From Candidatus Omnitrophota bacterium (GTDB lineage Bacteria > Omnitrophota > Gorgyraeia > Zapsychrales > Zapsychraceae), in assembly GCA_016212005.1 (NCBI GenBank), contig JACRHP010000052.1, positions 1 through 62,323 of the forward strand: 62,323 bases of DNA, in the 5' to 3' direction. The notes beneath the pieces are model-generated. The model saw only the letters and a program-made list of their open reading frames with translations. It did no database searches and was not told the origin of the DNA. A program made the position numbers and the translations under genes. How positions within the stretch are numbered: the stretch's first letter is position 1; each line of letters begins with the position of its first letter. Of the stretch, positions 53,326 through 62,063 are shown piece by piece.

Positions 53326-54900
53326 CTATGTATGCCTTCTTATGGTATTACGCAAACTGGAATTCCGGTAAAGCGCTTCTTCAATCACACCCGTTATAGC
53401 AGCGCGATTCCGATAAACATCTTGGGCATCCCACGCCTGGATCACAATAACCGGCTGGTTAGTCACGTACTGGTTGCCGAGGGACCGCCCCCGGTTCAAA
53501 AGGTTGATATTGTCCTCCCCCAATGCGCCAACGGCGCGGCGGGAAAGCACGGCTTCCCCGCTTTGCGCGATAATAGGAACCTCATCCCTGGCCATAAAAC
53601 CGTTGTGCGCCCTAATCATCCCGCCGGCGTGGAATTCCTTAAGACCAAGCAAATTAAAAGGTGATGTTATTCCGAACATCCGGCCAAGCGTCATGGTTAT
53701 CAGCCATTTCCCGGCCACGTCCGCGAGGATCCGCATAATCGACCGGCCGAAATCAGCGAACATTTCTCTCGCGCCTTTTATTTGTTCAGAAAACGGATTG
53801 AAGAAAAAGTCCCCCATTGACTTGGCCATGGCCTGCGCGGCCTGGGCAGAGGTGTCTTTCATGACGTCAGCCATTGTCTTGGTCTGCGTTATGACATCCC
53901 CGATCTGTTCTTTCAATTTTGCATAATCAAGACCGGCGCCACCCGAAAGCCATTTTATTAAACCCCCAAACGTTTTCCTTATCTGTTCGACAGATTTATC
54001 CACTCTATCGGCCAGACCGCCGGGCACTGTTCCAGACATCCCGGCTTCAAGAATCTTCCGTATTTCTCCTTCGATCTGAGCGACCATCTTGTGCTGTTCG
54101 ATCGAATCTGCACGCAAGCTGCCGGAGAATTTATCAAGGGCATCAGAAGCCGCCAGGAAAGCCTCTTGCTGCGCCCCAGGGACCCGGGCAAGGACCTTCA
54201 TAAAACCAGACAAGTGAACGGATGCGGTGATTAACCCATCGACCAAGCCCCCCATCATCTTATTAAAACCCAGTTGTACCATTTTGATGCCAATTTCGAT
54301 CGCGTTCAGAATCGGGATGACTACTTTTTTGACCTTATCCCAGTGGACAATCATAAGAACGATACCGCCTACAAGCAGCATGATGCTACCCACAATCCCA
54401 ATGATGATCCACTGGGCCGGGGTTAATGCCAAAACGAACGCGACGATCGCTGCCCTGGCTCTAAGTAAATTTACAACCAATTTCCCGATGACCGCTACCG
54501 CCGTAAGAGCAATACCAACCCAAAGCCCGATCTGGACGATATTTGTTTGCACCACGGGCCCGAGGCTATTCCATGCCTGGTAGAGCCTCCCAATGGCATT
54601 CGTGAGCGTTTGGACGGTAGGGATCATGGCTGTGGCCACGCTCAATTGAAAGGCTGCTGTAACCGTTTTGACCTTTTCCAACTCATCACTGACCGCCCGG
54701 CTATACCGGGCCGCGCCATGAAAGGCTAACGCCATAGGACCAGTGATCGCGGCGCCCAACATCAAGGCGGCGTTACTGATGTCATTTATCTGCCTCGCCA
54801 TGTAGCGGGAATCGGATATAAACTTTTTGGCCATGGTGTTGAAATTCTTCGTTACTTCGTCTTTCAAACGGAAAATAATTTCCAGGACCCTATTTGTCAT
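53326..54900 (-). CDS. phage tail tape-measure-like protein
   Basis: Internal TM segments and tape-measure C-terminal signature FHAGGMIRAHNGFMARDEVPIIAQSGEAVLSRRAV. Confidence 0.8.
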   Translation of the reverse strand: MTNRVLEIIFRLKDEVTKNFNTMAKKFISDSRYMARQINDISNAALMLGAAITGPMALAFHGAARYSRAVSDELEKVKTVTAAFQLSVATAMIPTVQTLTNAIGRLYQAWNSLGPVVQTNIVQIGLWVGIALTAVAVIGKLVVNLLRARAAIVAFVLALTPAQWIIIGIVGSIMLLVGGIVLMIVHWDKVKKVVIPILNAIEIGIKMVQLGFNKMMGGLVDGLITASVHLSGFMKVLARVPGAQQEAFLAASDALDKFSGSLRADSIEQHKMVAQIEGEIRKILEAGMSGTVPGGLADRVDKSVEQIRKTFGGLIKWLSGGAGLDYAKLKEQIGDVITQTKTMADVMKDTSAQAAQAMAKSMGDFFFNPFSEQIKGAREMFADFGRSIMRILADVAGKWLITMTLGRMFGITSPFNLLGLKEFHAGGMIRAHNGFMARDEVPIIAQSGEAVLSRRAVGALGEDNINLLNRGRSLGNQYVTNQPVIVIQAWDAQDVYRNRAAITGVIEEALYRNSSLRNTIRRHT

Positions 54901-54903
54901 TGT

Positions 54904-55371
54904 TCACTCTCTTTCCGGCAGATCAATCTGCCCGTAACGCTTTACTGCTTCTTTGAAAAATACGATCGCTTTATGTTCACAATCCAAGGTCCTCTCTCGA
55001 ATAACCCGAGCGAGTTCCTCAACATCCGCCTTCTTAATAAGCGCTGGCAAGTCGACGTATAAAAATTGCCTTAATGATACAGCTTCCGATTCAGCAATTT
55101 CACACCGCAGGATATCCACAATATTTCTCGGCAGATCCAATACGTTCCTTTCCAGTAACCAACTGTTAATGTCTCTAAGGGGATAAACATACTGCTTTGT
55201 CCCGATCTTCTCACGCGGCAACCCTGACCTGATCCAGTACTCGATTGTCTTGAAACTCTTTCCGTAAAATTCTGCCACTTCCGAAATAGATTCCAGAGCA
55301 TAGCCAAGATTACCCTCGTCGATATATTTTAATGCTTGTTTGTCATTCTCAGTCGTCATATTGTAACTCAT
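54904..55371 (-). CDS. HTH protein, possibly terminase-small-subunit-like
   Basis: From ATG 55371: VAEFYGKSFKTIEYWIRSGLPREKIGTKQYVYPLRDINSWLLER. Confidence 0.5.
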   Translation of the reverse strand: MSYNMTTENDKQALKYIDEGNLGYALESISEVAEFYGKSFKTIEYWIRSGLPREKIGTKQYVYPLRDINSWLLERNVLDLPRNIVDILRCEIAESEAVSLRQFLYVDLPALIKKADVEELARVIRERTLDCEHKAIVFFKEAVKRYGQIDLPERE

Positions 55372-55700
55372 TGCATCTCCTTCCCTTATAGAAAAAAATA
55401 TTTCCTCGACGCTGGCCGCGCGCCCCGCGCGCGACCCGCAATGGGCACCGGCAATAGAAGGACCCAAATAATTCCCGGGCATCTTTGATACGGCGCACAT
55501 CAACCAGGCTGGCAGCCTCTCCACATAACTACCGGTCCCGAGTGTTACACATTGCCCTTTTAAATCGTGTGCGGAGAAGGGAGAAGGATGGGCTCCCTCT
55601 GTCATGCACTCATCGCACCGTTTTCATAACAAAGCCTCGAGACAGAGAGGAAGTATAGCAAGGATCTATCCCAAAGCTCCTCCGCATATTGTTCACCGGC

Positions 55701-56366
55701 CTACACACTTTCCTTGAGAGGTACTTCCATTTTCCTGCGGCATTTATCCAGGACACGTGGAACCTCTTCATCGACTCTAAGCGCACTGGCCCAAGTAGCA
55801 TCACTCTGAATCTCCGTAATCTTTTCGTAATAAGTCGGGTACTTCACGGATGCCCTTAGCTTCTCTTCCTCTTCCTTCATCAAAGGATCGGTGTCTGGGT
55901 CGGATTCAAAAATAGTCCCGCGTCTTAGACGCTCTTCAGCCTTAACTCTTCCAAAAAGCTGTTCAGCTACGATCAAAAGCCTGGCTTTTGCCTTCGCTAA
56001 TTCTCCGACCAGCTTGTTACGTTCCGGCAATAGAGCGTTTTGTTTTTTACCGGCAACATCATTTGCATTCTGGGCAATGGCTTCGTAAGTCTCGCGTAAT
56101 CTCTCTTCCAGCTTAACGATGCCTTCCGCGACCGCTTCCGAATCAAGACGGACATTTTCCACCCGTCGATCAGCTTCCCTGACCTGGTCATCGGAAATAG
56201 GCTCACCGCATAATTTTCTTTGCCGTAACTCCTTGGCTTGGGCTCGCAACAAGTCTTGCTGTTTCGCATATTCGCTCCGCTCTTGCTCCAAGGCCACGAT
56301 CTGCTCGGCAATTTCCTCCGGGTTATTACTTTTACTGTTGAGAATCTTTAAAAAATTGAATTTCAT
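55701..56366 (-). CDS. coiled-coil protein, unknown function
   Basis: Long Glu/Arg-rich helix pattern. Confidence 0.5.
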   Translation of the reverse strand: MKFNFLKILNSKSNNPEEIAEQIVALEQERSEYAKQQDLLRAQAKELRQRKLCGEPISDDQVREADRRVENVRLDSEAVAEGIVKLEERLRETYEAIAQNANDVAGKKQNALLPERNKLVGELAKAKARLLIVAEQLFGRVKAEERLRRGTIFESDPDTDPLMKEEEEKLRASVKYPTYYEKITEIQSDATWASALRVDEEVPRVLDKCRRKMEVPLKESV

Positions 56367-56403
56367 TTCGACGCCCCTTTCCTATTTTGTTGATGATTTC
56401 TAT

Positions 56404-57315
56404 TTACGGAGCCGCAACGGTTGCGGCCTCCGTTTTTCCCTCACAAATTGCTGAATTGAGATTGCCTGCGTCCTGCTTTTCCCTTATCAATTCGGATTCA
56501 ATTCTTAGGAATGCTGTCCCATTGCTCCCCCGGTACCTCTTCTTCAAAAATTGTTCGATTTTCCACCAAAGTATCTGCGGCATTTCCCGCATCATGGCCT
56601 TTATCATACCGTCCGTGGCAATTTTCCCGAGACGGTCTTCAATAAGGCGGTCCCAATTGACAACCTTCCCATTGCCACCAGCTGGACGCCCCTGGTCCTT
56701 ATTTCTGCGCTCCCACGTGCGTACAGCGGCCCGCCAGTCCTTCATTTTGTTATTGCCTACCCGCCAGCCCTGTGATTGGTAAAAATCAAAAAACGTCTCG
56801 GGATCTATCTGGTTCTTACGGTCAATGCAGAAAGCCTTGATCTCCTCTAATGCAGGCGGTAGGAATATACCCTTTCCCGTCTTTCCACTCCTTTCAGTAC
56901 CGTCATCCTTTTTTACCTTTACCTTACCATTACCTTTACCTGGACCCCTGCTAAGCCCCTTGTCAGGGGCTGGCAAGCCCCTTAATATTCCTTCTTTTTG
57001 AAGGATATTTATAATGGCACGATGAGCGTTGTTTTCCGGATTAAGCTCATCGAGGGATAATATCTTCTGTTGAAAAAGCACAAACTTTTTTATAAACCAT
57101 TTTTCCGTAGAGATAACAACGACGCGATCAGTAAAAATTTTCAAATCAAAGGATTCTTGCCCGCAATGGAATTTTACTAGAGGCCAATTCACATTCCAAA
57201 TACCGGCATGATTGCAAGTATCACAAAGATAAACCCAAAAAAGTTTATAGGGTGGGGGTAATCCGCAGAACCACGGGTCATTCCATTTTTCGGTTGCAGT
57301 GAATCTATTCGTCAT
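56404..57315 (-). CDS. phage replication/replisome-organizer-like protein
   Basis: WNDPWFCGLPPPYKLFWVYLCDTCNHAGIWNVNWPLVKFHCG resembles N-termini of phage replication proteins. Confidence 0.5.
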   Translation of the reverse strand: MTNRFTATEKWNDPWFCGLPPPYKLFWVYLCDTCNHAGIWNVNWPLVKFHCGQESFDLKIFTDRVVVISTEKWFIKKFVLFQQKILSLDELNPENNAHRAIINILQKEGILRGLPAPDKGLSRGPGKGNGKVKVKKDDGTERSGKTGKGIFLPPALEEIKAFCIDRKNQIDPETFFDFYQSQGWRVGNNKMKDWRAAVRTWERRNKDQGRPAGGNGKVVNWDRLIEDRLGKIATDGMIKAMMREMPQILWWKIEQFLKKRYRGSNGTAFLRIESELIREKQDAGNLNSAICEGKTEAATVAAP

Positions 57316-57323
57316 TCCAACAC

Positions 57324-57635
57324 CTATCCTCCGCTATAAATTCCATGTCTCGCGCTGAACTTATCGATAATTCGCAGATATTCCGCTATGATTGGTTTAT
57401 GAAGCGCATCTCCGGCCTTCTTCGTAAGCGGCCGGAAGCAATAAAATTGGTTCCCCGTAGAAGAAAACTTCGTCGGGTAGACTAAACGAAAGCCATCAGG
57501 AGAGTTTAAAGAGGTGAAAATAGCAATACCACCAACGGCAAAATCGCCGTTGATAGTCGCGGAGGCGAAAGCGACAAGACCGTCTTTGGGAGAGATCGGA
57601 ACAATCTGAATTTGAGAAATCGATAGACAATCCAT
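57324..57635 (-). CDS. SpoVG-family protein
   Basis: ISQIQIVPI...GLVAFASATINGDFAVGGIAIFTSLNSPDGFRLVYPTKFSSTGNQFYCFRPLTKKAGDALHKPIIAEY matches SpoVG layout. Confidence 0.7.
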   Translation of the reverse strand: MDCLSISQIQIVPISPKDGLVAFASATINGDFAVGGIAIFTSLNSPDGFRLVYPTKFSSTGNQFYCFRPLTKKAGDALHKPIIAEYLRIIDKFSARHGIYSGG

Positions 57636-57779
57636 GTTCTTACTTTTTTAAATAATTCTTAACTCTATTATCCAGAACACCAAAAAGATTGCCATGCTAA
57701 AAATCGGATACGAATTTAACAGAAGGGGGGCTAGTATTTCGAATATTGGGCAGATGTGACCAGATTGGTCAGGAACATC

Positions 57780-58523
57780 CTAACACGAAGAACAGGGCGG
57801 CTTGAATTTTAAATAAGTACCGCGGCCTATTTTCTCTCTATCGACATTGTTTTCTTTGGGATCTGTGCACCGGCCTTCGGTGGCCGCGCGCGTGGCCGCC
57901 AGTATTTTTTTCTCAAGACAACGACATTTCGAAATGATATGTTCAATAGTGGAGGTGGATAGACTGTTGCTTTGCGCAAGTGACTCGTATATTTTCCCAG
58001 GCGATTCTTTTACGTTGTGACGTTTGAGGTAATCTTCATAGATGCGGCGGTTTCGTTTTTCGGCACGTTTGGGCCATGGGTTAACACCACTCCCGAAATC
58101 TTCTTTTAAATAATACCTGATCAGCGGCCAAAAAGCGTCATATTCTGTGCGCGAAACCGCACGCTTAAAAATAATTGTACCTTTCTTATCGGGATCAGGA
58201 AAATAACGTCCATCCACTACTTTAAATTGAACAGGAGATTCCACCGGTAAACGAGGACAAATTTTTCCCCCTTTAATGTTTACATGCCATTCATTACAAA
58301 AATCTATCCATTTTTTAATAAGCTGGGCTCTCTCTGCACCCTCTAGGGATTTTTCAATAGTACTTTTCTTTAAATCCTTAAGGGATTTTTTAAAATCCGG
58401 TCTTTTCTGAATTTTCTTTGTTTCTCTCAAAAACCATTTCTTATAAAAAGAAGTTTTATAAAAAGCACCCAAAACTTCTTTTTCGGACTCATTTTTCCAT
58501 TTTGTTTTTTGGGGAGGACACAT
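57780..58523 (-). CDS. element-encoded protein of unknown function
   Basis: Intact ORF; likely start MCPPQKTKW preceded by a GGAGG-like RBS region. Confidence 0.5.
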   Translation of the reverse strand: MCPPQKTKWKNESEKEVLGAFYKTSFYKKWFLRETKKIQKRPDFKKSLKDLKKSTIEKSLEGAERAQLIKKWIDFCNEWHVNIKGGKICPRLPVESPVQFKVVDGRYFPDPDKKGTIIFKRAVSRTEYDAFWPLIRYYLKEDFGSGVNPWPKRAEKRNRRIYEDYLKRHNVKESPGKIYESLAQSNSLSTSTIEHIISKCRCLEKKILAATRAATEGRCTDPKENNVDREKIGRGTYLKFKPPCSSC

Positions 58524-58666
58524 CTTTATTACCTTTTCACTGCAACGGCCGTGGCCCGGCCGTATTGATTTCAATGGCTGCCTTTAGGCCGTAAATGCCC
58601 CCTTAAATGACTTTCAGGTGGCCAGGAAGACACCGGCCAGCGGGAACCGGCGCGCGAAGCTCCTTC

Positions 58667-58900
58667 TTAGACCTTAACGACCTTAAGACTTTCAATCATC
58701 CGGTCCAGATCAGACCGCTTGAACCGCAATGTCCTGGCGGGAAAGCGCGCCGGAACCACGCCATAGCGCTGCCATGACGGCCAGATCCGCTTTGTGTGCC
58801 CTTCACTGATGCCCAGATATTCGGCTGATTGTTTCAAGTTCAGATAGGCTGGCGTTATTACAGCTGGAGCTCGTGTCTTTCCCATTTTCCCTCTCCACAT
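58667..58900 (-). CDS. AlpA/excisionase-like HTH protein
   Basis: YLNLKQSAEYLGISEGHTKRIWPSWQRYGVVPARFPARTLRFKRSDLDRMIESL. Confidence 0.65.
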   Translation of the reverse strand: MWRGKMGKTRAPAVITPAYLNLKQSAEYLGISEGHTKRIWPSWQRYGVVPARFPARTLRFKRSDLDRMIESLKVVKV

Positions 58901-58972
58901 TTAAGCTGGTTTTTTCTTGAGTCTTTCCCACGGCATAAGCATGTTACCATAACTTGCCACCCCGGGCTATGG

Positions 58973-59167
58973 TCAGTTGCGCTTGGCTGTCGAACGGGTA
59001 GCCCCGACTAATTCTTGCTTAACGACAACACCGGAAAAATACTTCTTTAAGGTTGCCGAATATTTACCGATAGAGAAATGACATCTTTTATCAAGTAAGA
59101 CCAGATCTCCTGCTTTGGGCTTTCTCATAAGATCAACGGTAATTTGAAATAGCAATTTGTTCATCAT
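58973..59167 (-). CDS. small element protein, unknown
   Basis: MMNKLLFQITVDLMRKPKAGDLVLLDKRCHFSIGKYSATLKKYFSG; strong upstream AGGAGGGG RBS. Confidence 0.4.
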   Translation of the reverse strand: MMNKLLFQITVDLMRKPKAGDLVLLDKRCHFSIGKYSATLKKYFSGVVVKQELVGATRSTAKRN

Positions 59168-59384
59168 CCCCTCCTGTTTTGTTGAACATTGTTGCAGTTG
59201 GAGCGCTTGTCTTTTTCATTACAGCTCTTTTAGTTTTGTTGATTCGATTTACCGACAGCATAACAAAACGAGCAAAAGGATCCTTTAAGGCATCCTTGAC
59301 CTCGGGAATTTTAAGCAATTCTCTGACTTCTGATTCTGTGTATCTGCGGCCGTTGGCAGGTTCGGGTAAATGCGATGTTCTCAT
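59133..59384 (-). CDS. small element protein, unknown
   Basis: MRTSHLPEPANGRRYTESEVRELLKIPEVKDALKDPFARFVM; start 59384 after RBS GAGGGG. Confidence 0.45.
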   Translation of the reverse strand: MRTSHLPEPANGRRYTESEVRELLKIPEVKDALKDPFARFVMLSVNRINKTKRAVMKKTSAPTATMFNKTGGDDEQIAISNYR

Positions 59385-59440
59385 AATCCCCTCTTCTTTT
59401 GTTGAACATTGTTTATACGTTTCTGGACAAAAAAATATCG

Positions 59441-59590
59441 CTATACTTTTTTGCCGTATTTCTTGACGAGCCAAATAAAAAATTGGGCAACGCTGTGGAA
59501 CCCGTTGGATTGGGCGGCCTCTTCGACCATTTGTTTTTCTTCGTCTGTCACCCGGATAGCGATAACCTTGTCTTTGAGATCTTTTTTCAT
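59441..59590 (-). CDS. 49-aa ribbon-helix-helix-like protein, below the supplied ORF cutoff
   Basis: Translated by hand: MKKDLKDKVIAIRVTDEEKQMVEEAAQSNGFHSVAQFFIWLVKKYGKKV. Confidence 0.65.
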   Translation of the reverse strand: MKKDLKDKVIAIRVTDEEKQMVEEAAQSNGFHSVAQFFIWLVKKYGKKV

Positions 59591-59596
59591 GTTAAT

Positions 59597-59866
59597 TCAG
59601 ATATTTCGGTAAGCAGAGGGGCGTTGAGAGATAAGAGTGACTATGACTTTTTTTGGGTTCTTGTCAATGCTATAAATTACGCGATAATCACCCACACGAT
59701 ATCTATATCGTTTCTCTTCGCCCCGAAGCCGTTTTATGTTCGGACCGTAAAAGGGATTTGTCTCCAAGGATTCAAAGCACTTGTTGAGTCTTCCCGAGAG
59801 TTCCAGAGAACAGTTTTTGTAGAATTTCAAGGCATGGGATACCAGGATTACTTCAAACCTATCCAC
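59597..59866 (-). CDS. RelE/ParE-family toxin
   Basis: FEVILVSHALKFYKNCSLELSGRLNKCFESLETNPFYGPNIKRLRGEEKRYRYRVGDYRVIYSIDKNPKKVIV. Confidence 0.85.
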   Translation of the reverse strand: MDRFEVILVSHALKFYKNCSLELSGRLNKCFESLETNPFYGPNIKRLRGEEKRYRYRVGDYRVIYSIDKNPKKVIVTLISQRPSAYRNI

Positions 59867-60092
59867 GTTTTACTGTTCTCCAATTGATGCCTTTCCCTTT
59901 GAGATATTCCCTTTCGCCTTCGGCTATTTCTTTCAGCTCTTTGGCTGTCAGAGAATCCTCGAGACGCTCAACCAGCAATTCCCTTACGAAAGAAGAAAGA
60001 GATTTGTAGTTGCTTTCGCATAGCTTTTTTACCTGGTTGTAAAGCGGGGCAGGCATTCTTATGAGTAATTCCTTGTTCATCGTTACAGCCAT
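59859..60092 (-). CDS. cognate RHH-type antitoxin
   Basis: MAVTMNKELLIRMPAPLYNQVKKLCESNYKSLSSFVRELLVERLED; overlaps toxin by 8 nt; RBS GGAGGTG. Confidence 0.8.
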   Translation of the reverse strand: MAVTMNKELLIRMPAPLYNQVKKLCESNYKSLSSFVRELLVERLEDSLTAKELKEIAEGEREYLKGKGINWRTVKRG

Positions 60093-60111
60093 ATTTATCA
60101 CCTCCATAGAA

Positions 60112-60140
60112 AATATATCATAGTGATATACTTTTGTCAA
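60112..60140 (-). promoter_or_regulatory. TA promoter with palindromic operator
   Basis: Minus strand TTGACA (60135-60140), 17 nt, TATATT (60112-60117); palindrome TATATCA-TAG-TGATATA (60114-60130). Confidence 0.75.
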
Positions 60141-60409
60141 GGTTAAAAGAACGGTGCACGGCCAGTCTCCAGTGGGCTTTGCCTGCGACCGGGATCGAAC
60201 TCCCCATGACGCGGCCGTGGGCGCCGCGATACGAGGCGCTTGGGACCCGGGCTGCGCGCCAAGATGGCAAAAAAGGTTGGCGGATTCTCAATTATGATAA
60301 AGATGTTTTTTACAGCGACACTGACCCGCGGGGCCGGTGTCCAAAAAGTGTCCAAAATTGGACAAAATGGACAAGATTTTTTGCAGTCTTTTGAGTCAGT
60401 TTAAAAACG

Positions 60410-60446
60410 AAAAAGCACATTTTCTCATCGAGAAATGTGCTTTTTC
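60410..60446. terminator. bidirectional hairpin terminator
   Basis: AAAAAGCACATTTTCTC-ATC-GAGAAATGTGCTTTTT. Confidence 0.75.
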
Positions 60447-60483
60447 AATTAAATCAATCAGTTATGAAAAACAGCAGGAATCG

Positions 60484-60524
60484 GAACCCCATTCAAGTGC
60501 GCTAGCCAACTGCGCTACGCTCCG
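60484..60524 (-). repeat. duplicated 5' half of tRNA-Pro (attachment-site copy)
   Basis: 41 bp identical to 51590-51630. Confidence 0.92.
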
Positions 60525-60550
60525 GATATGCAATAAATTTAAGATAAGTA

Positions 60551-60578
60551 ATTATACTATAACCGCTTGGGCATGCAA
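60551..60578 (-). promoter_or_regulatory. candidate native tRNA-Pro promoter
   Basis: Minus strand TTGCAT (60573-60578), 16 nt, TATAAT (60551-60556), about 20 bp upstream of the tRNA 5'-half copy. Confidence 0.55.
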
Positions 60579-60631
60579 ATGGAAAAGCATGGTCTTTTCA
60601 GGGCAGTCTAAACTAAAGCTCGGGGTTGGAA

Positions 60632-61756
60632 CTAATAAGATCGGGGGCCTTTGTTAAGTAACGCAATCACCTTTTGACATTCTGCGGGGTCATTGACATT
60701 GTCGAGCAGGAATTCCGCATCCAGCTCAAGCAGATGGACATCTGAATGAGAAAGAATACGCCGCGGACAATCCGTCCCGGCCCCAAGGAATTCCAGCAAA
60801 CGAAATCGTGCTTTAGGCTCATAAATGACACACAAGGGCTCGGGCTGGCCGTTTTTTCGCGCGCTGCGGTAAGCGGTCGCCATCTTAAAAGGGTTACGGT
60901 TATGCACCAGCTTTTCGATGACACGGCTATCCACAAACGGGAGATCGCACGCCAGCACCAGCCATGCCGCTTCCGGGAACTTCGTTGCAGCCGTCAAGAT
61001 CCCGCCTAATGGCCCAATGTCAAGAAACGTGTCGTGGAGCTGGGGCAATATTTTATGCCCCGATAAATAGGATTGCCCGGCCCGGCTGGAGACATAAACC
61101 TGATCACAATACCCCGAAAGAAGATCAAAACAATAAGCGGCCTGGCTTTTCCCGTGATATTCCAGCAGAGATTTATCCTTATTCATACGCGTACTCCTGC
61201 CGCCGGCCAAAACAAGGCCGTATAAGGGAATTTCCTTCACGCGACTTTCAAAAAATGAAAGCACATGCCGCTCTATCCCATCCGTGTCTTCATGCCGGAA
61301 ATGCGGTTTTCCCGTCGGAATATTACCTTTAAGATCACCAATATAAGCGATGACGTTGCCTCTCTGAAAACCACCGGGATTGTCAAGAATATCCACATGT
61401 TCGTCAAGGACAACAATAGTTGGGACATCCCGGCCGGAATATCCCTCCAGAAGAAAAAAATTACTTTCCAGAATCGATGGAGGATGCATCAGCTCACTGG
61501 AGCTGTCCGTATAAATTAAGATATTCCCTCGCGGATCGTTTACAAAAACCATCCACGCGCCGCTTTGTCGCAATTGTTCAATATCCCGTGCACGGGCGTC
61601 CTCTTTTTGCTGAATAAAATATCCGATTTTATAGCGTTTCGAAAGCCGCTGGAGGAGCCGCTCGATCAAAACCGTTTTCCCGGCCGCCCCGTAAAAAGCA
61701 ACCTCAAACGGATGAAAAAAGAATGATTGGTTCAAAGCCGATGATCTATGAGACAT
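60632..61756 (-). CDS. MobB-MobA fusion (molybdopterin-guanine dinucleotide biosynthesis)
   Basis: N-terminal P-loop VAFYGAAGKTVLIERLLQRL (MobB-like); C-terminal GLVLAGGRSTRMNKDKSLLEYHGKSQ...VLACDLPFVD (MobA); start uncertain. Confidence 0.85.
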   Translation of the reverse strand: MSHRSSALNQSFFFHPFEVAFYGAAGKTVLIERLLQRLSKRYKIGYFIQQKEDARARDIEQLRQSGAWMVFVNDPRGNILIYTDSSSELMHPPSILESNFFLLEGYSGRDVPTIVVLDEHVDILDNPGGFQRGNVIAYIGDLKGNIPTGKPHFRHEDTDGIERHVLSFFESRVKEIPLYGLVLAGGRSTRMNKDKSLLEYHGKSQAAYCFDLLSGYCDQVYVSSRAGQSYLSGHKILPQLHDTFLDIGPLGGILTAATKFPEAAWLVLACDLPFVDSRVIEKLVHNRNPFKMATAYRSARKNGQPEPLCVIYEPKARFRLLEFLGAGTDCPRRILSHSDVHLLELDAEFLLDNVNDPAECQKVIALLNKGPRSY

Positions 61757-61792
61757 GTGATATATATTAACAAATTTTCCGTCGGTATGCCT

Positions 61793-61837
61793 TAAAAAAA
61801 ACCCGCTGTTTCTATTCAATTATTTAGAAACAGCGGG
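61793..61837 (-). terminator. intrinsic terminator of rRNA operon
   Basis: CCCGCTGTTTCTA / TAGAAACAGCGGG, followed on the minus strand by TTTTTTTT. Confidence 0.88.
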
Positions 61838-61845
61838 GTAAATTA

Positions 61846-61963
61846 ACCCGGTAACGTTCTACTCTCCCATAGCCTTGCGACTAAAGTACCATCGACCTCG
61901 AAGGGCTTAACTTCCGTATTCGGAATGGGAACGGGTGTGGCCCCTTCAGTAAAGTCACCGGAA
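61846..61963 (-). rRNA. rrf: 5S rRNA
   Basis: Reverse complement contains CCGGTGACTTTACTGAAGGGGCCACACCCGTTCCCATTCCGAATACGGAAGTTAAGCCCTTCGAGG. Confidence 0.95.
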
Positions 61964-62063
61964 TATCAAAGGGTCAGAGGTCAAAGATCTCTGACCAAAT
62001 AAAACAATTATGTAAGGAAAGACGCAAAAACAATCCACTTTGAAACATTTACAACTTAATAGA

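Larger units (their letters stand above)
51590..60524. mobile_element. integrated element of about 8.9 kb (prophage/satellite-like) flanked by 41-bp direct repeats of tRNA-Pro
   Basis: Integrase abutting the tRNA; identical 41-bp GAACCCCATTCAAGTGCGCTAGCCAACTGCGCTACGCTCCG at 51590-51630 and 60484-60524. Confidence 0.88.

Noticed and set aside
55372-55605. N-terminal extension of ORF 54904-55605 (MTEGAHPSPFSAHDLKG...)
   Set aside because: Composition and lack of RBS suggest noncoding DNA; a better start with RBS is at 55371.
60143-60394. tRNA-like T-arm (GAGTTCGATCCCGG) near the right end of the element
   Set aside because: No acceptor, D or anticodon arms could be folded around it; treated as chance or a degenerate remnant. 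The shared GTGTCCAAAAAGTGTCC with the int 3' end (about 51706 and 60339) may be an old integrase remnant but is too short to call.
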